Part shown: positions 11,859 to 20,859 of the stretch, piece by piece
How positions within the stretch are numbered: the stretch's first letter is position 1
How the letters are laid out: every line of letters begins with the position of its first letter
From: Nansenia antarctica
Taxonomy: Eukaryota > Chordata > Actinopteri > Argentiniformes > Microstomatidae
DNA length: 64,000 bases
Direction of reading: 5' to 3'
Assembly (NCBI GenBank): GCA_963989245.1
Contig: OZ022346.1
Coordinates: forward strand, 10,116,747 to 10,180,746
Translations under genes and position numbers: made by a program
Notes under the pieces: generated by a model
Seen by the model: only the letters and a program-made list of their open reading frames with translations
What the model was told of the DNA's origin: nothing
Databases searched by the model: none

Positions 11859-14800
11859 CGCATGTACACACACACTAGGGCTGCACGATTAATCGATTTT
11901 AAATCGAAATCGCGATTTGAAATAATGCGATTAGCTAATCGCAAAGCCTGCGATTTGCCTGCGTTTTTTTTTTTTTTTTTTTTTTTTTTGCTATTTAGCA
12001 GACGCTTTTAATCCAAAGCGATTTACAATTACGAATTACAGGGACATTCCCCCTGGAGTAACTGAGGGCTAAGTGCCTTACTCAAGGGCACACTAGTAGT
12101 GGTGTGGTTTCAGGCGGGATTTGAACTCACAACCTTCCGATCACAAGTCCAACTCACTAGACCACCACTACCCGTATGGGATACGTCATACAGCGCGTCG
12201 GATTCAACGTCAATGAACGTCAACGTCAATGAACGTCAACAATGAACGTCAACAATAAAAATAGGTGATAGATAGATTCATCCAATCACCTGCCAAGTAT
12301 TTTTCGAAAGTACCTGCCCTTTTCCAAACAGCTTCCAATTAAGCTTTCCTAGATGGTTGTGTGAAACAAACCACCTGAGTCAGGTTAGTAATGCTCCATC
12401 ACATGTTTTAATCTGAAGCTTGATTTTAAAGCAACCCAACTTTAAAGCAACCCAATGTAAGTTTAGTTCTTTCACTCGTAGCTCGGGCTGTGGGGGTGCT
12501 AGAGGAGGGAGCCTCTAAGTCCCCTGAAGACGTACAAACAAACTGCACGTTGATACGACCTTCCTAGCCGGAGATATGGCCACACTTTACAAAAACTTCC
12601 TTTTTTTTTTTTTTTGCTATTTAAAAAAATAATAATCGCAAATTAATCGCAATCGCGATATCTGTCCAAATAATCGCAATTCGATTTTTTCCCCAAATCG
12701 TGCAGCCCTAACACACACACACACACGCGCGCGCACACACACACATAAACATCTACGCCTGCGACCAGTGCAACCGTGAGACACACACACACACACACAC
12801 ACACACACGACGTCTATCACGACGACTTCAAATGGCCCCTGGCCTGAGCTAGATTACTCTTCCTGCTACGACTAGTGGATTGATGATTCACTTGCTTAGT
12901 CAAATGTATCGATTGTAAGTCGCTTTGGAATAAGGCGTCTGCTAAATGCCAAGAATGTAAAGGTAACTCTGTTGTATTCAACAAGTTAGACATTTTCTCC
13001 GGCAAGCTGATGCAGAAGTGTTAATGCATGCTTTTGTTATTACACGTTTGGAATATTGTAACAGTCTCCTTTCTGGTCTTCCAAAGAAAACTATCGGCCA
13101 GCTGCAATTAATCCAAAATGCAGCAGTGAGAGTTTTAACCAAAACAAGCAGAAGAGCTGATATAACTCCTATTTTAGAAACACTACACTGGCTTCCTGTT
13201 AAGTTCAGAATAGATTTCAAGATCCTTCTGCTTGTTTATAAAGCTCTCACTGGCACAGCACCAGAATATCTGAAAGACCTTGTGCTAGCATATAAGCCCA
13301 ATAGAGCTCTGAAGAGATTTGGTGAGGCTGCATTGTCATGTAATCCACCCAAATTGTGGAATGCAGCCAGTTTACATTAGGGATGCAACCTCAGCAAATA
13401 TGTTCAAGTCAAGACTAAAAACCCATCTTTTTAATATTGCCTTTAAATGACTAAATAATTAAATTATGGTTATATAATGATTGGAGCACTTTGAGCTGCA
13501 ATGTTTGCAGGAAAAGTGCTATACAAATAAACGTTATTATTATTATTATTCAGGTAAACGTCGGCGGTTCTCCTCCAAGCCCGTCATCCTGACTGAAGCC
13601 CAGAAACAGCTGATGGTCCACAAGCTGCCTCAGGTCCTCCGCCTGCACCTCAAACGCTTCAGGTAAATGGACTGACTTATATAGCGCCTTATTCCATAGC
13701 GCTTTACAACGGCCTCTCATTCACCCATTCACACACCAATGGCGGCAAGCTACCATGCAAGGCGCCGGCCTGCTCATTGGGAGCAAATTGGGGTTCAGTG
13801 TAGGGCTGGGCAAACGATCAACATTTATTTTTCAATAATCACAAGAATTAACGATCAATTATCGATTAATTGATGAGCTTTTTTTTCATTTAAAAAAAAT
13901 AAATAAACTGGGGCAGAAATAACAAGCATGTTTTCCTTGGGGAAAAAACGTTATTTTGTCTTCCATCCAGGCATTCCATTTCACAAAGCATTTCGAAAGA
14001 AAAAAATATCTGCGAGCTATAACGTTAGCCCAGTAGGCTGCCCACACGCTGAGTTGCTATTGCACACATTCATTCATTCACATTCAAACTAGACACTACA
14101 GTCAGATAACAATCCTCTTAAACAAGGCAGTGAGTAGCCTAAATTGTTTAACTTAAAAACACATTTACGTTAGGCCTATAAATAAAAATATTGTAAAATA
14201 AGTAACTCACCATAGGAGCAGTAAAAAAACTGTTACTCACAAATAGGAGGATGACTGAAAACGTTAGTGTCCTTAAGAGCGTCCAGCTTAACTTAAATTT
14301 AAAATCCAGCGAGAGACTGTAGGCGGCAGGCCTACTGCAGTGTTTCCCCTACCATTGCCTTGGGGGGGCGGGCCCATGTCATGGGCTCGTTGGTAACGTT
14401 ATTCCGCCAGTAGTCTCGCATAGACAATTGTATTACGGGACTTTTATTTTGTAAATTCCTTGAAAGAAAGCTACCGGACGAGAGTTTCGTGGCATCTTTC
14501 TGCACGCGCGTTAACTTGAGTCTGCAGTCGAAGCGGGAAGCGAGCGCTGATGGAAGAACCTGTGTTCACGCGAGCTGCATGTAAGAACGTAGCAAGTCTC
14601 TAACACCAGGGACAGCGACGGAAACAAGTCACAGACTTTATCGCTCTATCCCTGACAATCACAAGTAGGATCATTGCTTGGCCGATGTATTGTATTTTTT
14701 TGGTCAATAAATCAAATCAAATAAAAAATGTGCATACAACATCGTATCTGGTAGCCTACTGGTAGGCTACATTCAAACCGCAAGTTGTTTATTAATATCA

Positions 14801-17800
14801 CAAGGTTTTTTGCATGAAATAAACTTCTCTGTGAGCGGCAATTCCTTCGACTCACATACACGCGATGTTTGTATTTTTAAGAGAAGTGGCCAACACCCTC
14901 ATCACCAACGGTGACATCGTCGTTATACTTAGGTTAGGGCGGGAGGTGTGAATGTTGTGGTTAAGTATGCTAGTTCTACCGTCAGTTGGCCTCGCCTGTA
15001 CGTATCCTGCCTTGGCTGTTTATCACATATACGCTCACACCTTGGCAGTGGGCCTCACAAAAAAGCCCCCTGCCTCTCTGGGACTTCCCCTCCTGAGGTT
15101 AGGGTGAAGGGTTTGGTTAAAGGGACACTTCACCAATTTTGAACATCATATCACATTCATTATCTTGGGTCTTGGAGTCAAAAAGATAAGAGAAAATGTC
15201 CTACGGAAATTACCCCCTGTTATGTTGATTTGGGTTAAATATATATATATATTTGGGGTTAAAAAAAATAAAATCCATCTGACTGGAAACGTGCATCTTT
15301 CTGCACGCGCGTTAACTTGAGTCTGCAATCGAAGCGGGAGGCGCTGATGGAAGAATCTGTGTTCACGCGAGCTGCATGTAAGAACGTAGCCAGTATGTGC
15401 ATACAACATCGTATCTGGTAGCCTACTGGTACTTTCAAACCGCAAGTTGTTTATTAATATCACACGTTGTTTTGCACGAAATAAACTTGTCTGTGAGCTG
15501 CAATTTCTTCGACTCACATACACGCGATGTATGTATTTTTAAGAGAAGTGGCCAACACCCTCATCACCAACTGTGACATGGTTGTTATACTTAGGTTAGG
15601 GTGGGAGGTGTGAATGTTGTGGTTAAGTATGTCAAATTGCAGATAACTAGCACAAATAATTGGGTGGGAGAGAGGGGCCGCGGTTTTGGGTCACAAAATC
15701 TCACTCCAAACTTTTGGTGAAACTTGGCAGCCCTGGTGTCAAAGAACTAGCAAGCTAACTAGCTAGCTCAGAGGTGATTAGATGAGCTAGTCTGCTGCAC
15801 ACATGCCAGCTAAAGAGATAACTGGATGCACTTTATTATTTTACTTAAAGTAGATATACTATCTTTCTTATTCTGCTAGAATTGGGCTTTATGGTCATAC
15901 CATAATGGCATATTTACAGTACATGGACAGTGGATTGAAGCATGGGAAATGTCTGTTTTTTTATAGTTGGACATACGATTTTTTTTCAGATGAGAGTAAA
16001 GTCAAAATGACATTATCTGACTGCATTGCCCACAGCAATCCAATATTCAATTATAATTATGTTATAAATTGATATGGATCAATTTATACCTCTTATTAGA
16101 TTATAAATACTCGGTTGTTATGTTTGCCTTTTGGTTGACAGCAAAAGAGGGAGAGAGGAGGATAGAGAAGGAGAGAGAGCAGGATGGTGCACCAGAGAGA
16201 GGGAGCGCAAGAACCAGGTGAGAAAGTGGACAGGTAGTCAAGACCACATAAGTAAGTAGCCTTGAGAACCGATGGTTCTCGAGCCTAATGGCCCATAGGG
16301 CAGGAGCCTATCTCCTGTTTCCGTAGCGTGAGGCGGCTTAATGTACAAGTTAGTACACCCCCTGGACATGACGCTGGTATGTCGCAGGGTCTTACCCCCT
16401 GGGGGGGGTGGGGGTCCATGCCACGGTCCATGCCACCCCCCCAAGGCAGCAAACCTAGGGGAAACACTGTACTGGTTCTTGTTCAGAAAGGTGATCATGT
16501 TAACATGTTCAGGGGTGAGAGATGAACGCAATCTGGTGACAGTTAGGCCAGTCGCAGAAAACACTCGCTCCGAGGGCACCGAGGTTGCGGGGATGCAGAG
16601 GTAGGTCCGCGCTAATTTGGCCAACCTAGGAAACCTTCTTTCGTTCAATTTCCACCAGTCAGTTGGGTCGCAGTTCAGGCCCGCAGAAGGCTCCCTCAGA
16701 AAGGTGCAAACTTCTGTTTCGATGGGGATGTCAGCAGCAGCGCCTGCGTATGCGTATTGCGTATTGCCTGCGCCTGCGTATTGCTCCCCGAGGAGCTGTG
16801 CCATGGCGCTGACCGGAGCAGGTGAATTACTGGAGGTTACACTAACGTACGGGAACTTGTTGCATCATGCCGTACTGCGTTGCGAAATTCAATGCGAAGG
16901 CAAATGCAAAGTTCATTTCTCACACATAACGTGGACAAACTAATTTCCATTATTATTAATTATAAATTACACCAATTTATTAATGATTATCGAGCAAAAT
17001 ATTTTGTGATCGACCAAGATCCTTATCGATCAATTATCGACCGTCGATCATTGATGCCCACCCCTAGTTCAGTGTCTTGCCCAAGGACACTTCGACATGT
17101 GGCCAGTCGGGGCTCGAACCGCCGATCTGCCAACCTTGCGATCATTAGACGCCGGCTCTACCTCCTGCACCACAGCCGCCCCGTTAGATACCACAGCCCT
17201 GCAGCCACGGGAGGCTGGCCCAGGTAGAAATCAGAGGACGGGGGCTCAATGTGACTCATGCTAATGTCCCTGAATTAGTGTCTCTCTCTCTCTCTCTGTC
17301 TCTCTGTCCGTCTCTGTCCCTCTGTCTCTGTCTCTCTGTCCCTCTCTCTCTCTCCCTCTGTCTCTCTCCCTCTGTCTCTCTCTGTCTCTGTCTCTCTCTC
17401 TCTGTCTCTCTCTGTCTCTGTCTCTCTCTCTCTCTGTCTCTCTCTCTCTCTCTCTGTCTCTCTGTCTCTCTTGTGTTTTACAACGAGCCCATCCTCCCAT
17501 TCCTACCTCTGACAGCAGCCGTGATGCAGCCACACACACTATAGCCGTTCTGCTCTGTGGTTGTCCGTTGCCCAGCCTGTGGTTGTGATTGGTCCGCAGG
17601 TGGTCTGGGCGGAACCACCGGGAGAAGATCAGGGTTCACGTCAGCTTCGACCAGCTGCTCAACATGGAGCCCTACTGCTGCAGAGGCCCCTCCCCCAAAG
17701 GCTCGCCCTGCTCTGGCCCCGCCCCCTCAGGCTCGCCATGCCCCCCCCAGCGCTTCCTCTACGAGCTGTCCGCCGTGGTGATGCATCATGGGAAGGGCTT

Positions 17801-17850
17801 CGGCTCCGGACACTACACCGCCTACTGCTACAACAAGGAGGGGGGTGGGT

Positions 17851-17904
<54 letters not shown>

Positions 17905-17935
17905 CACTACTGCTACAACAAGGAGGGGAGTGGGT

Positions 17936-17972
<37 letters not shown>

Positions 17973-18505
17973 CTGCTACAACAAGGAGGGGGGTGAGTCT
18001 CTCACACACACACACACTCTCTCACACACACACACACTGCCTACTGCTACCACAAGGAAGGGGGTGAGACACACACACGCACACACACACACACACACAC
18101 ACTCTCTCTCTCACACACACACATACACTGCCTACTGCTACCACAAGGAAGGGGGTGAGACACACATACTACTGCTACAACAAGGAGGGGGGTTAGTCTC
18201 TCTCACACACACACTCACACACACACACACACACACACACACTGCCTACTGCTACCACAAGGAAGGGGGTGAGACACACATACACACACACTGCCTACTA
18301 AACACAGAGGGCGGATGATGCGTAGAACTTTATTATGATCACAGAATGTAGAATCTAACCTCCCTCTCTCCTCTCTGCAGGCTTCTGGGTTCACTGTAAT
18401 GACTCTAAGCTGAATGTGTGTTCTGTGGAGGAGGTGTGCAGAGCCCAGGCCTACATCCTGTTCTACACGCAGTGTCACACTCAGGACAGAGACCACCCGC
18501 TATAG
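6001..18505 (+). CDS. usp44: usp44, ubiquitin carboxyl-terminal hydrolase 44 (whole gene)
   Basis: Seven coding exons (6001-6204, 8340-9299, 10433-10765, 11608-11812, 13554-13662, 17600-17844, 18381-18505) join with matching phases and GT-AG borders into 726 codons plus TAG. This is close to the roughly 710 residues of mammalian USP44. The protein has an N-terminal UBP-type zinc finger (about 1-110), a charged linker, then a USP catalytic core with Cys290 (NLGNTCYMNS), His675 (GSGHYTAY) and Asp693 (HCNDSK). It hydrolyses ubiquitin conjugates; the mammalian enzyme is nuclear, restrains APC-Cdc20 at the spindle checkpoint and removes ubiquitin from H2B. USP49 is the close paralogue. CDDYVLNDNTTGDL, MELIQPKEP and RRFSSKPV..LTEAQKQLM favour USP44, as does the nearby metap2. 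Introns are loaded with transposons and (CA)n arrays. Confidence 0.95.
6205..6633. other. usp44 intron 1, first part: nothing recognised
   Basis: AT-rich unique-looking sequence between the exon 1 donor and the first transposon of intron 1. Confidence 0.6.
6634..7765. mobile_element. hAT-type element with CAGTGTTTCCCCTA ends, copy A
   Basis: Left end CAGTGTTTCCCCTACC and right end CCTAGGGGAAACACTG are inverted. Related copies sit at 14338-16469 and, in the opposite orientation, 54533-55654. Flanks GTATG and GTACA are an imperfect 5-bp duplication; the other two copies have perfect ones. No transposase frame remains, so it is a non-autonomous derivative. Confidence 0.88.
7911..8326 (+). mobile_element. 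LINE 3' tail abutting usp44 exon 2, split by a small hAT-like element
   Basis: AAGCACTTTGAGTTG at 7920 and TGTGCTGTACAAATAAACTT ending near 8324 are the two halves of an L2-like LINE 3' end. The same tail recurs at 10005-10110 and 10262-10345. The halves are separated by the insertion at 7947-8293. The tail stops about 13 bases before the splice acceptor of usp44 exon 2. Confidence 0.7.
7947..8293. mobile_element. Non-autonomous hAT-like element (CAGGGCTCCCACGGGTCC)
   Basis: A 347-bp element starts CAGGGCTCCCACGGG and ends GGTGTGGGAACCCTG, with an imperfect terminal inversion. It is flanked by TGTATG on both sides (7941-7946, 8294-8299). The repeated CCTTGAAA motif is internal. It splits the LINE tail next to exon 2. 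Confidence 0.85.
8340..9299 (+). CDS. usp44: usp44 coding exon 2 (rest of ZnF, linker, start of catalytic domain)
   Basis: The exon has 320 codons, phase 0 at both ends; acceptor CTCCAG at 8334-8339, donor GTGACA at 9300. It finishes the zinc finger (VFCYLCDDYVLND) and includes TALWHRRRVLMGR and a long linker that is strongly low-complexity here: Glu/Arg-rich at 8680-8800, then Pro/Ser-rich at 8850-8940. The Cys box GLRNLGNTCYMNSILQ follows with catalytic Cys290. A Gly/Ser-rich insertion (about 9120-9215) replaces a variable segment before MELIQPKEP. Its last 10-16 bases are copied downstream. Confidence 0.95.
9284..9478 (+). repeat. Tandem copies of usp44 exon 2 end plus splice donor
   Basis: CTGTTCCAG|GTGACACACC occurs at the true donor (GT at 9300) and again with GT at 9387 and 9440. 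Each is followed by a CTTACTCACTATCTTATTAA segment. Unit length is about 53 bp, and the first interval has an extra partial unit of about 34 bp. Use of either downstream donor would retain an in-frame TAA at 9369-9371. Confidence 0.95.
9505..9895 (+). mobile_element. L2-like LINE 3' fragment
   Basis: Encodes a degraded RT-ORF C-terminus (LETLHWLPVKFRIDFKILLL, ALTGTAPEYLKDLV) and ends with the family tail GGAAACGCGCTATACAAATA. The same family occurs at 12965-13551, 20860-21947 and 49690-50055. Confidence 0.88.
9911..9965 (+). mobile_element. Tc1-type terminal repeat fragment
   Basis: ACAGTACCAGTCAAACGTTT followed by GGACACACTTTCCCATTC resembles the end of common fish Tc1-like elements; compare the complete element at 47486-48047. 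Only one end is present. Confidence 0.6.
10005..10345 (+). repeat. Two LINE 3' tails in usp44 intron 2
   Basis: TGTATGTAAAGCACTTTGA... to GTGCTGTACAGATAAACTT (10041-10101) and the near-identical 10282-10343 segment are separated by an (AT)n stretch. The second ends about 90 bases before the acceptor of exon 3, with only a C/T tract between. Confidence 0.75.
10433..10765 (+). CDS. usp44: usp44 coding exon 3
   Basis: 111 codons, phase 0 at both ends, starting VMWSGKWALVSPFAMLNSVW and containing the conserved FRGYAQQDAQEFLC box and GQLLSQ. A Pro/Ala-rich segment with two QRQRR copies (about 10588-10705) is longer than in mammals. The acceptor follows a C-rich tract; the donor GTACAC at 10766 runs straight into a (CA)n array. 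Confidence 0.95.
10766..11173 (+). repeat. CA arrays and short tandem repeats in usp44 intron 3
   Basis: (CA)n at 10768-10797 and 10811-10842 are each followed by CCTATACTCCTATAC. Then three copies of CAGTTCTATATCTACAGAG occur near 10863-10930, then ACACACTCAG repeats and (CA)n at 11095-11173. These arrays do not copy exon sequence. Confidence 0.9.
11264..11607 (+). repeat. About 340-base polypyrimidine tract before usp44 exon 4
   Basis: Nearly uninterrupted C/T (CTCC and CCCT repeats), broken only by a short AT-rich stretch near 11516-11540, running directly into the exon 4 acceptor CCTCAG at 11602-11607. Confidence 0.95.
11608..11812 (+). CDS. usp44: usp44 coding exon 4
   Basis: 205 bases, phase 0 to 1. 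Encodes VTCLACDHRSNTVEPFWDLS, a serine run, and EMLAKFTETEALEGSIYACDQCN. The CxxC pairs (CLAC, CDQC) are the zinc-ribbon cysteines of the USP fingers subdomain. The donor is GTGAGG at 11813, with a (CA)n array starting eight bases later. Confidence 0.95.
11820..11875 (+). repeat. (CA)n array, left part
   Basis: The CA array next to the exon 4 donor is interrupted by the hAT element at 11876 and resumes at 12711. Confidence 0.95.
11876..12710. mobile_element. Non-autonomous hAT element (TAGGGCTGCACGATT ends)
   Basis: Ends TAGGGCTGCACGATT and AATCGTGCAGCCCTA are perfect inverted repeats. The flanking 8-bp ACACACAC on each side fits a target duplication, although it lies in CA repeat. It has no coding capacity and contains a SINE. 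Confidence 0.9.
11966..12176 (-). mobile_element. tRNA-derived SINE nested in the hAT
   Basis: On the minus strand the head carries an A-box-like TGGTCTAGTGAGTTGG and a B-box-like GGTTGTGAGTTCAAATCCC. The body follows and ends GCGTCTGCTAAATAGC plus a long A-run (the T-run at 11966-11989). Confidence 0.8.
12711..12810 (+). repeat. Second copy of usp44 exon 4 end plus donor, inside CA array
   Basis: ATCTACGCCTGCGACCAGTG followed by CAACC and GTGAG (12751-12780) duplicates the last 25 bases of exon 4 and its donor, with one mismatch at the last exon base. CA arrays flank it on both sides. Confidence 0.95.
12840..12960 (+). repeat. SINE tail
   Basis: TTGTAAGTCGCTTTGGAATA followed by AGGCGTCTGCTAAATGCC is the conserved 3' part of fish tRNA-SINEs. 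The head is not recognisable. Confidence 0.6.
12965..13551 (+). mobile_element. L2-like LINE 3' end joined to the exon 5 acceptor
   Basis: An open remnant of the RT C-terminus (HAFVITRLEYCNSLLSGLPK to APEYLKDLV) precedes the family tail GAAAAGTGCTATACAAATAA and a (TTA)n run. The run ends TTATTCAG at 13553, immediately before usp44 exon 5. Confidence 0.9.
13554..13662 (+). CDS. usp44: usp44 coding exon 5
   Basis: 109 bases, phase 1 to 2, encoding the S/K junction then RRRFSSKPVILTEAQKQLMV and LPQVLRLHLKRF, a strongly conserved USP core segment. The acceptor is the CAG at 13551-13553, which directly follows a LINE (TTA)n tail; the donor is GTAAAT at 13663. Confidence 0.95.
14338..16469. mobile_element. 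hAT-type element with CAGTGTTTCCCCTA ends, copy B
   Basis: Terminal CAGTGTTTCCCCTACC and CCTAGGGGAAACACTG; perfect 5-bp duplication TACTG (14333-14337, 16470-16474). It is longer than copies A and C because of an internal duplication of about 0.8 kb: GCACGCGCGTTAACTTGAGT occurs at about 14502 and 15304, and CAACACCCTCATCACCAAC follows each. Confidence 0.92.
16475..16804 (-). pseudogene. hAT transposase C-terminus (hATC dimerisation domain)
   Basis: The minus-strand frame contains WWKLNERRFPRLAKLARTYL then CIPATSVPSERVFSATGL and TRLRSSLTPEHVNMITFLNK, diagnostic of the hATC domain in Ac/ZBED-type transposases. It continues into unrelated copy B sequence at its 3' end, so that insertion interrupted it. 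The N-terminal and catalytic parts are absent. Confidence 0.9.
17279..17472 (+). repeat. CT/(TCTG)n tract in usp44 intron 5
   Basis: Nearly 200 bases of TCTC and TCTG repeats about 130 bases upstream of exon 6. Confidence 0.97.
17600..17844 (+). CDS. usp44: usp44 coding exon 6 (catalytic His box)
   Basis: 245 bases, phase 2 to 1; acceptor GTCCGCAG at 17592-17599. Encodes WSGRNHREKIRVHVSFDQLL, MEPYCCR, a proline-rich variable stretch, then YELSAVVMHHGKGFGSGHYT and AYCYNKEG. His675 in GSGH is the general base. The donor GTGGGT at 17845 is followed by a CA array containing several copies of this exon's end. Confidence 0.95.
17821..18315 (+). repeat. Seven tandem copies of usp44 exon 6 end plus splice donor in CA repeat
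   Basis: After the true junction (GGAGGGGG|GTGGGT) copies recur at about 17907, 17971, 18040, 18130, 18168 and 18244. Two variants alternate: TACTGCTACAACAAGGAGGG and TACTGCTACCACAAGGAAGG. Most are followed by GTGAGT, GTGAGA or GTGGGT; the copy at about 18168 has GTTAGT. A partial copy (CTGCCTACTAAACAC) ends the array near 18305. Confidence 0.96.
18381..18505 (+). CDS. usp44: usp44 coding exon 7 (C-terminus)
   Basis: Acceptor CTCTGCAG at 18373-18380. Encodes FWVHCNDSKLNVCSVEEVC and AQAYILFYTQ, with catalytic Asp693, then a short tail ending at TAG 18503-18505. The tail after FYTQ is about 10 residues, shorter than in mammalian USP44. Confidence 0.95.
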
Positions 18506-20108
18506 GACCATGCCCCCTGGCCCCGCCCCCTCCCTCCACTAGCCCCGCCCCTCCTCTGTACCTCATGACATCACCACCAAAACATCTCAGCTCTCTCTCT
18601 CCCTCCCTCTCTCTCTCCCTCCCTCCCTTCCTCCCTCTCTCTCCCTTCCTCCCTCCCTCTCCCTTCCTCCCTCCCTCTCTCTCTCTCCCTCCCTCTCCCT
18701 CCCTCCCTCCATCTCTCCCTCCCTCCCTCTTCTCTGTGGGCATTGATCTCTTGGGAGAGGAGGAATCGTTTGATGTTTTATTTTTCTAGAAGGAAGAGAG
18801 ACTTAAAGGACTCTGTTTTTAAAAACATGATTCTGCTCTGTGAATTTCTTGTACATGGTGTTTATATGTTGTTGTTTTTTTTCTATCTTGTTGATGTTTG
18901 TGTTTGATTGTGTACAGGTTTTATGAACAGAGCATGAGCCAAGGTGTGTCCTAGCAACAGCAGACAGACAGACAGGCAGGCAGAGAGACAGGCAGGCAGG
19001 CAGGCAGAGAGGCAGTCAGGCAGGTAGACAGACAGACAGACTGTGGCCAGGTGTGACTACAAGTGTCCTATATGTAGTACAGGTATTCAGGTGTGTCACC
19101 TGCCTGCTGTTGTGTGTGTGATGTAAAGGAGCGCTTGTCAACCAGTCCAGACACCAAGCTGGGAGGTGCAAGGCTCCAGCAGGCTCCAGAACCGGGCCGG
19201 CCCGCTGGTCTCAGACACGGGTGCAGAGCTGGGGGGTTTACTGGTGGACGTTCTGACCCGGGTTCACAGACGAGGCCTAAGTCTGGTCCTGGACTAACAC
19301 GCATCTTCACTGGAGGTTTAACACACTGTGAGTTAGTCCAGGCTGAAGGCTGGTCTGGGAAACCAGCTTGTTGTTGGTTAACATCTTCCCTGTCCAAGCC
19401 TTTCAGCTACACGTGTCAGAAGAGATGGAGGGTTAGGGGTGTTTCTGGACAGGGCTAACCAATGGGGGGGGGGGTATCCCTCTGTATTACTTCCGGGTCA
19501 GTAAGGAGGTGGTTAATGAATGGCTGACCTCGAGCCAAAGCACGATGGGAAATGGTGACAACTTCTCAGCGTTTTCCCCAAAAACCATGACAACATTTTG
19601 CAGGATATTTTTGTAGTCTTCTCTGGTTTTTGGAAGAAGAAAAAAAAAACGTTTGTAACCTGTCTCCAAAGGGATGGTTTATGTCTCAATGCTGCCCCCT
19701 ATCTTCCCCAGAATGTAAATGTCTTTATCGGGGTAGGTGTTTTTAGACCTGTAAGAATGGTGTTCCTGTGACAGATGCTGTGGCGGGCGTCTCTTAGTGT
19801 CCTAGAGCAGTGGCCTTTGTTGTCAGAGTGAATCTATCTGTGTCCTTCATCCAGAACAGAAGAGCAGATCTGGTCTCACCACAGCAGGAGCCATCCTGGC
19901 CGGCTTTTACAACATGAATGTCGTTTTTTACTCTCTTTTGACAAAAGTTATGAAGTTGATTTGTATTATTTTTTTATTTTGTTTTTAAATGAGGCCATTT
20001 TACTGTCATAGAAACTCAGATGTGTATAGTTTTATACAGTTGCAGCATCTTTCACCCATTTTGATTGTTTTGAATCACCAGCAGTTTAGACATGTCTACA
20101 TGATATGA

Positions 20109-20146
<38 letters not shown>

Positions 20147-20630
20147 TGGGTGTGCACGTGGGTGTATGGGTGTGTGCGTGTGCACGTGCGTGGTCAGCGT
20201 AAATGTTGTTCCATCTCTGATTCACCTTTTTGAGGAGGATTCAAAGCACATTTCATGTCTGATCGTCTTGTGTCCCTCCCCCCTGGATGCATGTGGACAT
20301 TGATGGAAGTGATACTATGCAAATTGTTACCTCAATTTTAAGAGAAAATTACCTCAATTAAAATGAGAATATTTTTTCATTTTTCTAAAAAAACACCTGA
20401 CTGTGATTTCATTCACCTCTCCCATGTGTCTTTAGTCTTGAGACAGAACACCATGCTGGCACCTCATGTGGAACACTTCTGCTACACCCAGTGTGACTGC
20501 TGTCCTGTATCAGGTTAATGTCCTGCTACATCCAGTGTGACTGCTGTCCTGTATCAGGTTAGGGTTAGGTGTAGATGGACAGGATTTAATACAAAGAAGT
20601 GTGAAACTGAAATAAATATACAATACAAAA
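18506..20630 (+). other. usp44: usp44 3'UTR and polyadenylation region
   Basis: About 2.1 kb of non-coding sequence. It has a CT-rich tract (18595-18731), a (CAGA/CAGG)n array (18956-19045), a G-run at 19466-19475 and a (GT)n array (20110-20143). AATAAA at 20611-20616 is the most plausible poly(A) signal before the next LINE. The transcript end is not proven. Confidence 0.6.
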
Positions 20631-20639
20631 TAGCTTACT

Positions 20640-20750
20640 CAATATAATAATAATAATAATAATAATAACAACAACAACAACAACAACAACAACCTTTATT
20701 TGTATAGCACTTTTCCTGCAAACTTTGCAGCTCAAAGTGCTTTAACATAT
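20640..20750 (-). mobile_element. L2-like LINE 3' tail, minus strand
   Basis: (AAT)n/(AAC)n followed by TTTGTATAGCACTTTTCCTG and CAGCTCAAAGTGCTTT is the reverse complement of the L2 tail seen elsewhere in this window. It points away from the next LINE. Confidence 0.85.
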
Positions 20751-20859
20751 CCACACAGCATAAACACAATGATACAACAATAGTAATCAATAAAACACAA
20801 TAGCAATAATATAAACTACATAATAAAACAAGAATAAGCCATACATTCTTACTGATTTT

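Larger units (their letters stand above)
13801..17066. mobile_element. hAT element (TAGGGCTGGGC ends) with nested second element
   Basis: Left end TAGGGCTGGGCAAACGATC and right end GATCATTGATGCCCACCCCTA (first and last bases) are inverted repeats. The 8-bp duplication GTTCAGTG flanks it (13793-13800, 17067-17074). It keeps a minus-strand hAT transposase C-terminus and contains copy B of the CAGTGTTTCCCC family. Confidence 0.93.
13666..17185 (+). repeat. Dispersed repeat, copy 2, split by a hAT element
   Basis: The left part (13666-13800) contains GCGCTTTACAACGGCCTCTC. The right part (17067-17185) contains TGTCTTGCCCAAGGACACTT and GGGGCTCGAACCGCCGATC. They form one repeat, interrupted exactly at the GTTCAGTG target duplication. 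The B-box-like GGCTCGAACC suggests a tRNA-related or LINE-tail repeat. Confidence 0.75.

Noticed and set aside
6001..18505. Identification as usp49
   Set aside because: USP49 shares the fold, but the variable segments (CDDYVLNDNTTGDL, MELIQPKEP, RRFSSKPV) match USP44, and metap2 lies nearby.
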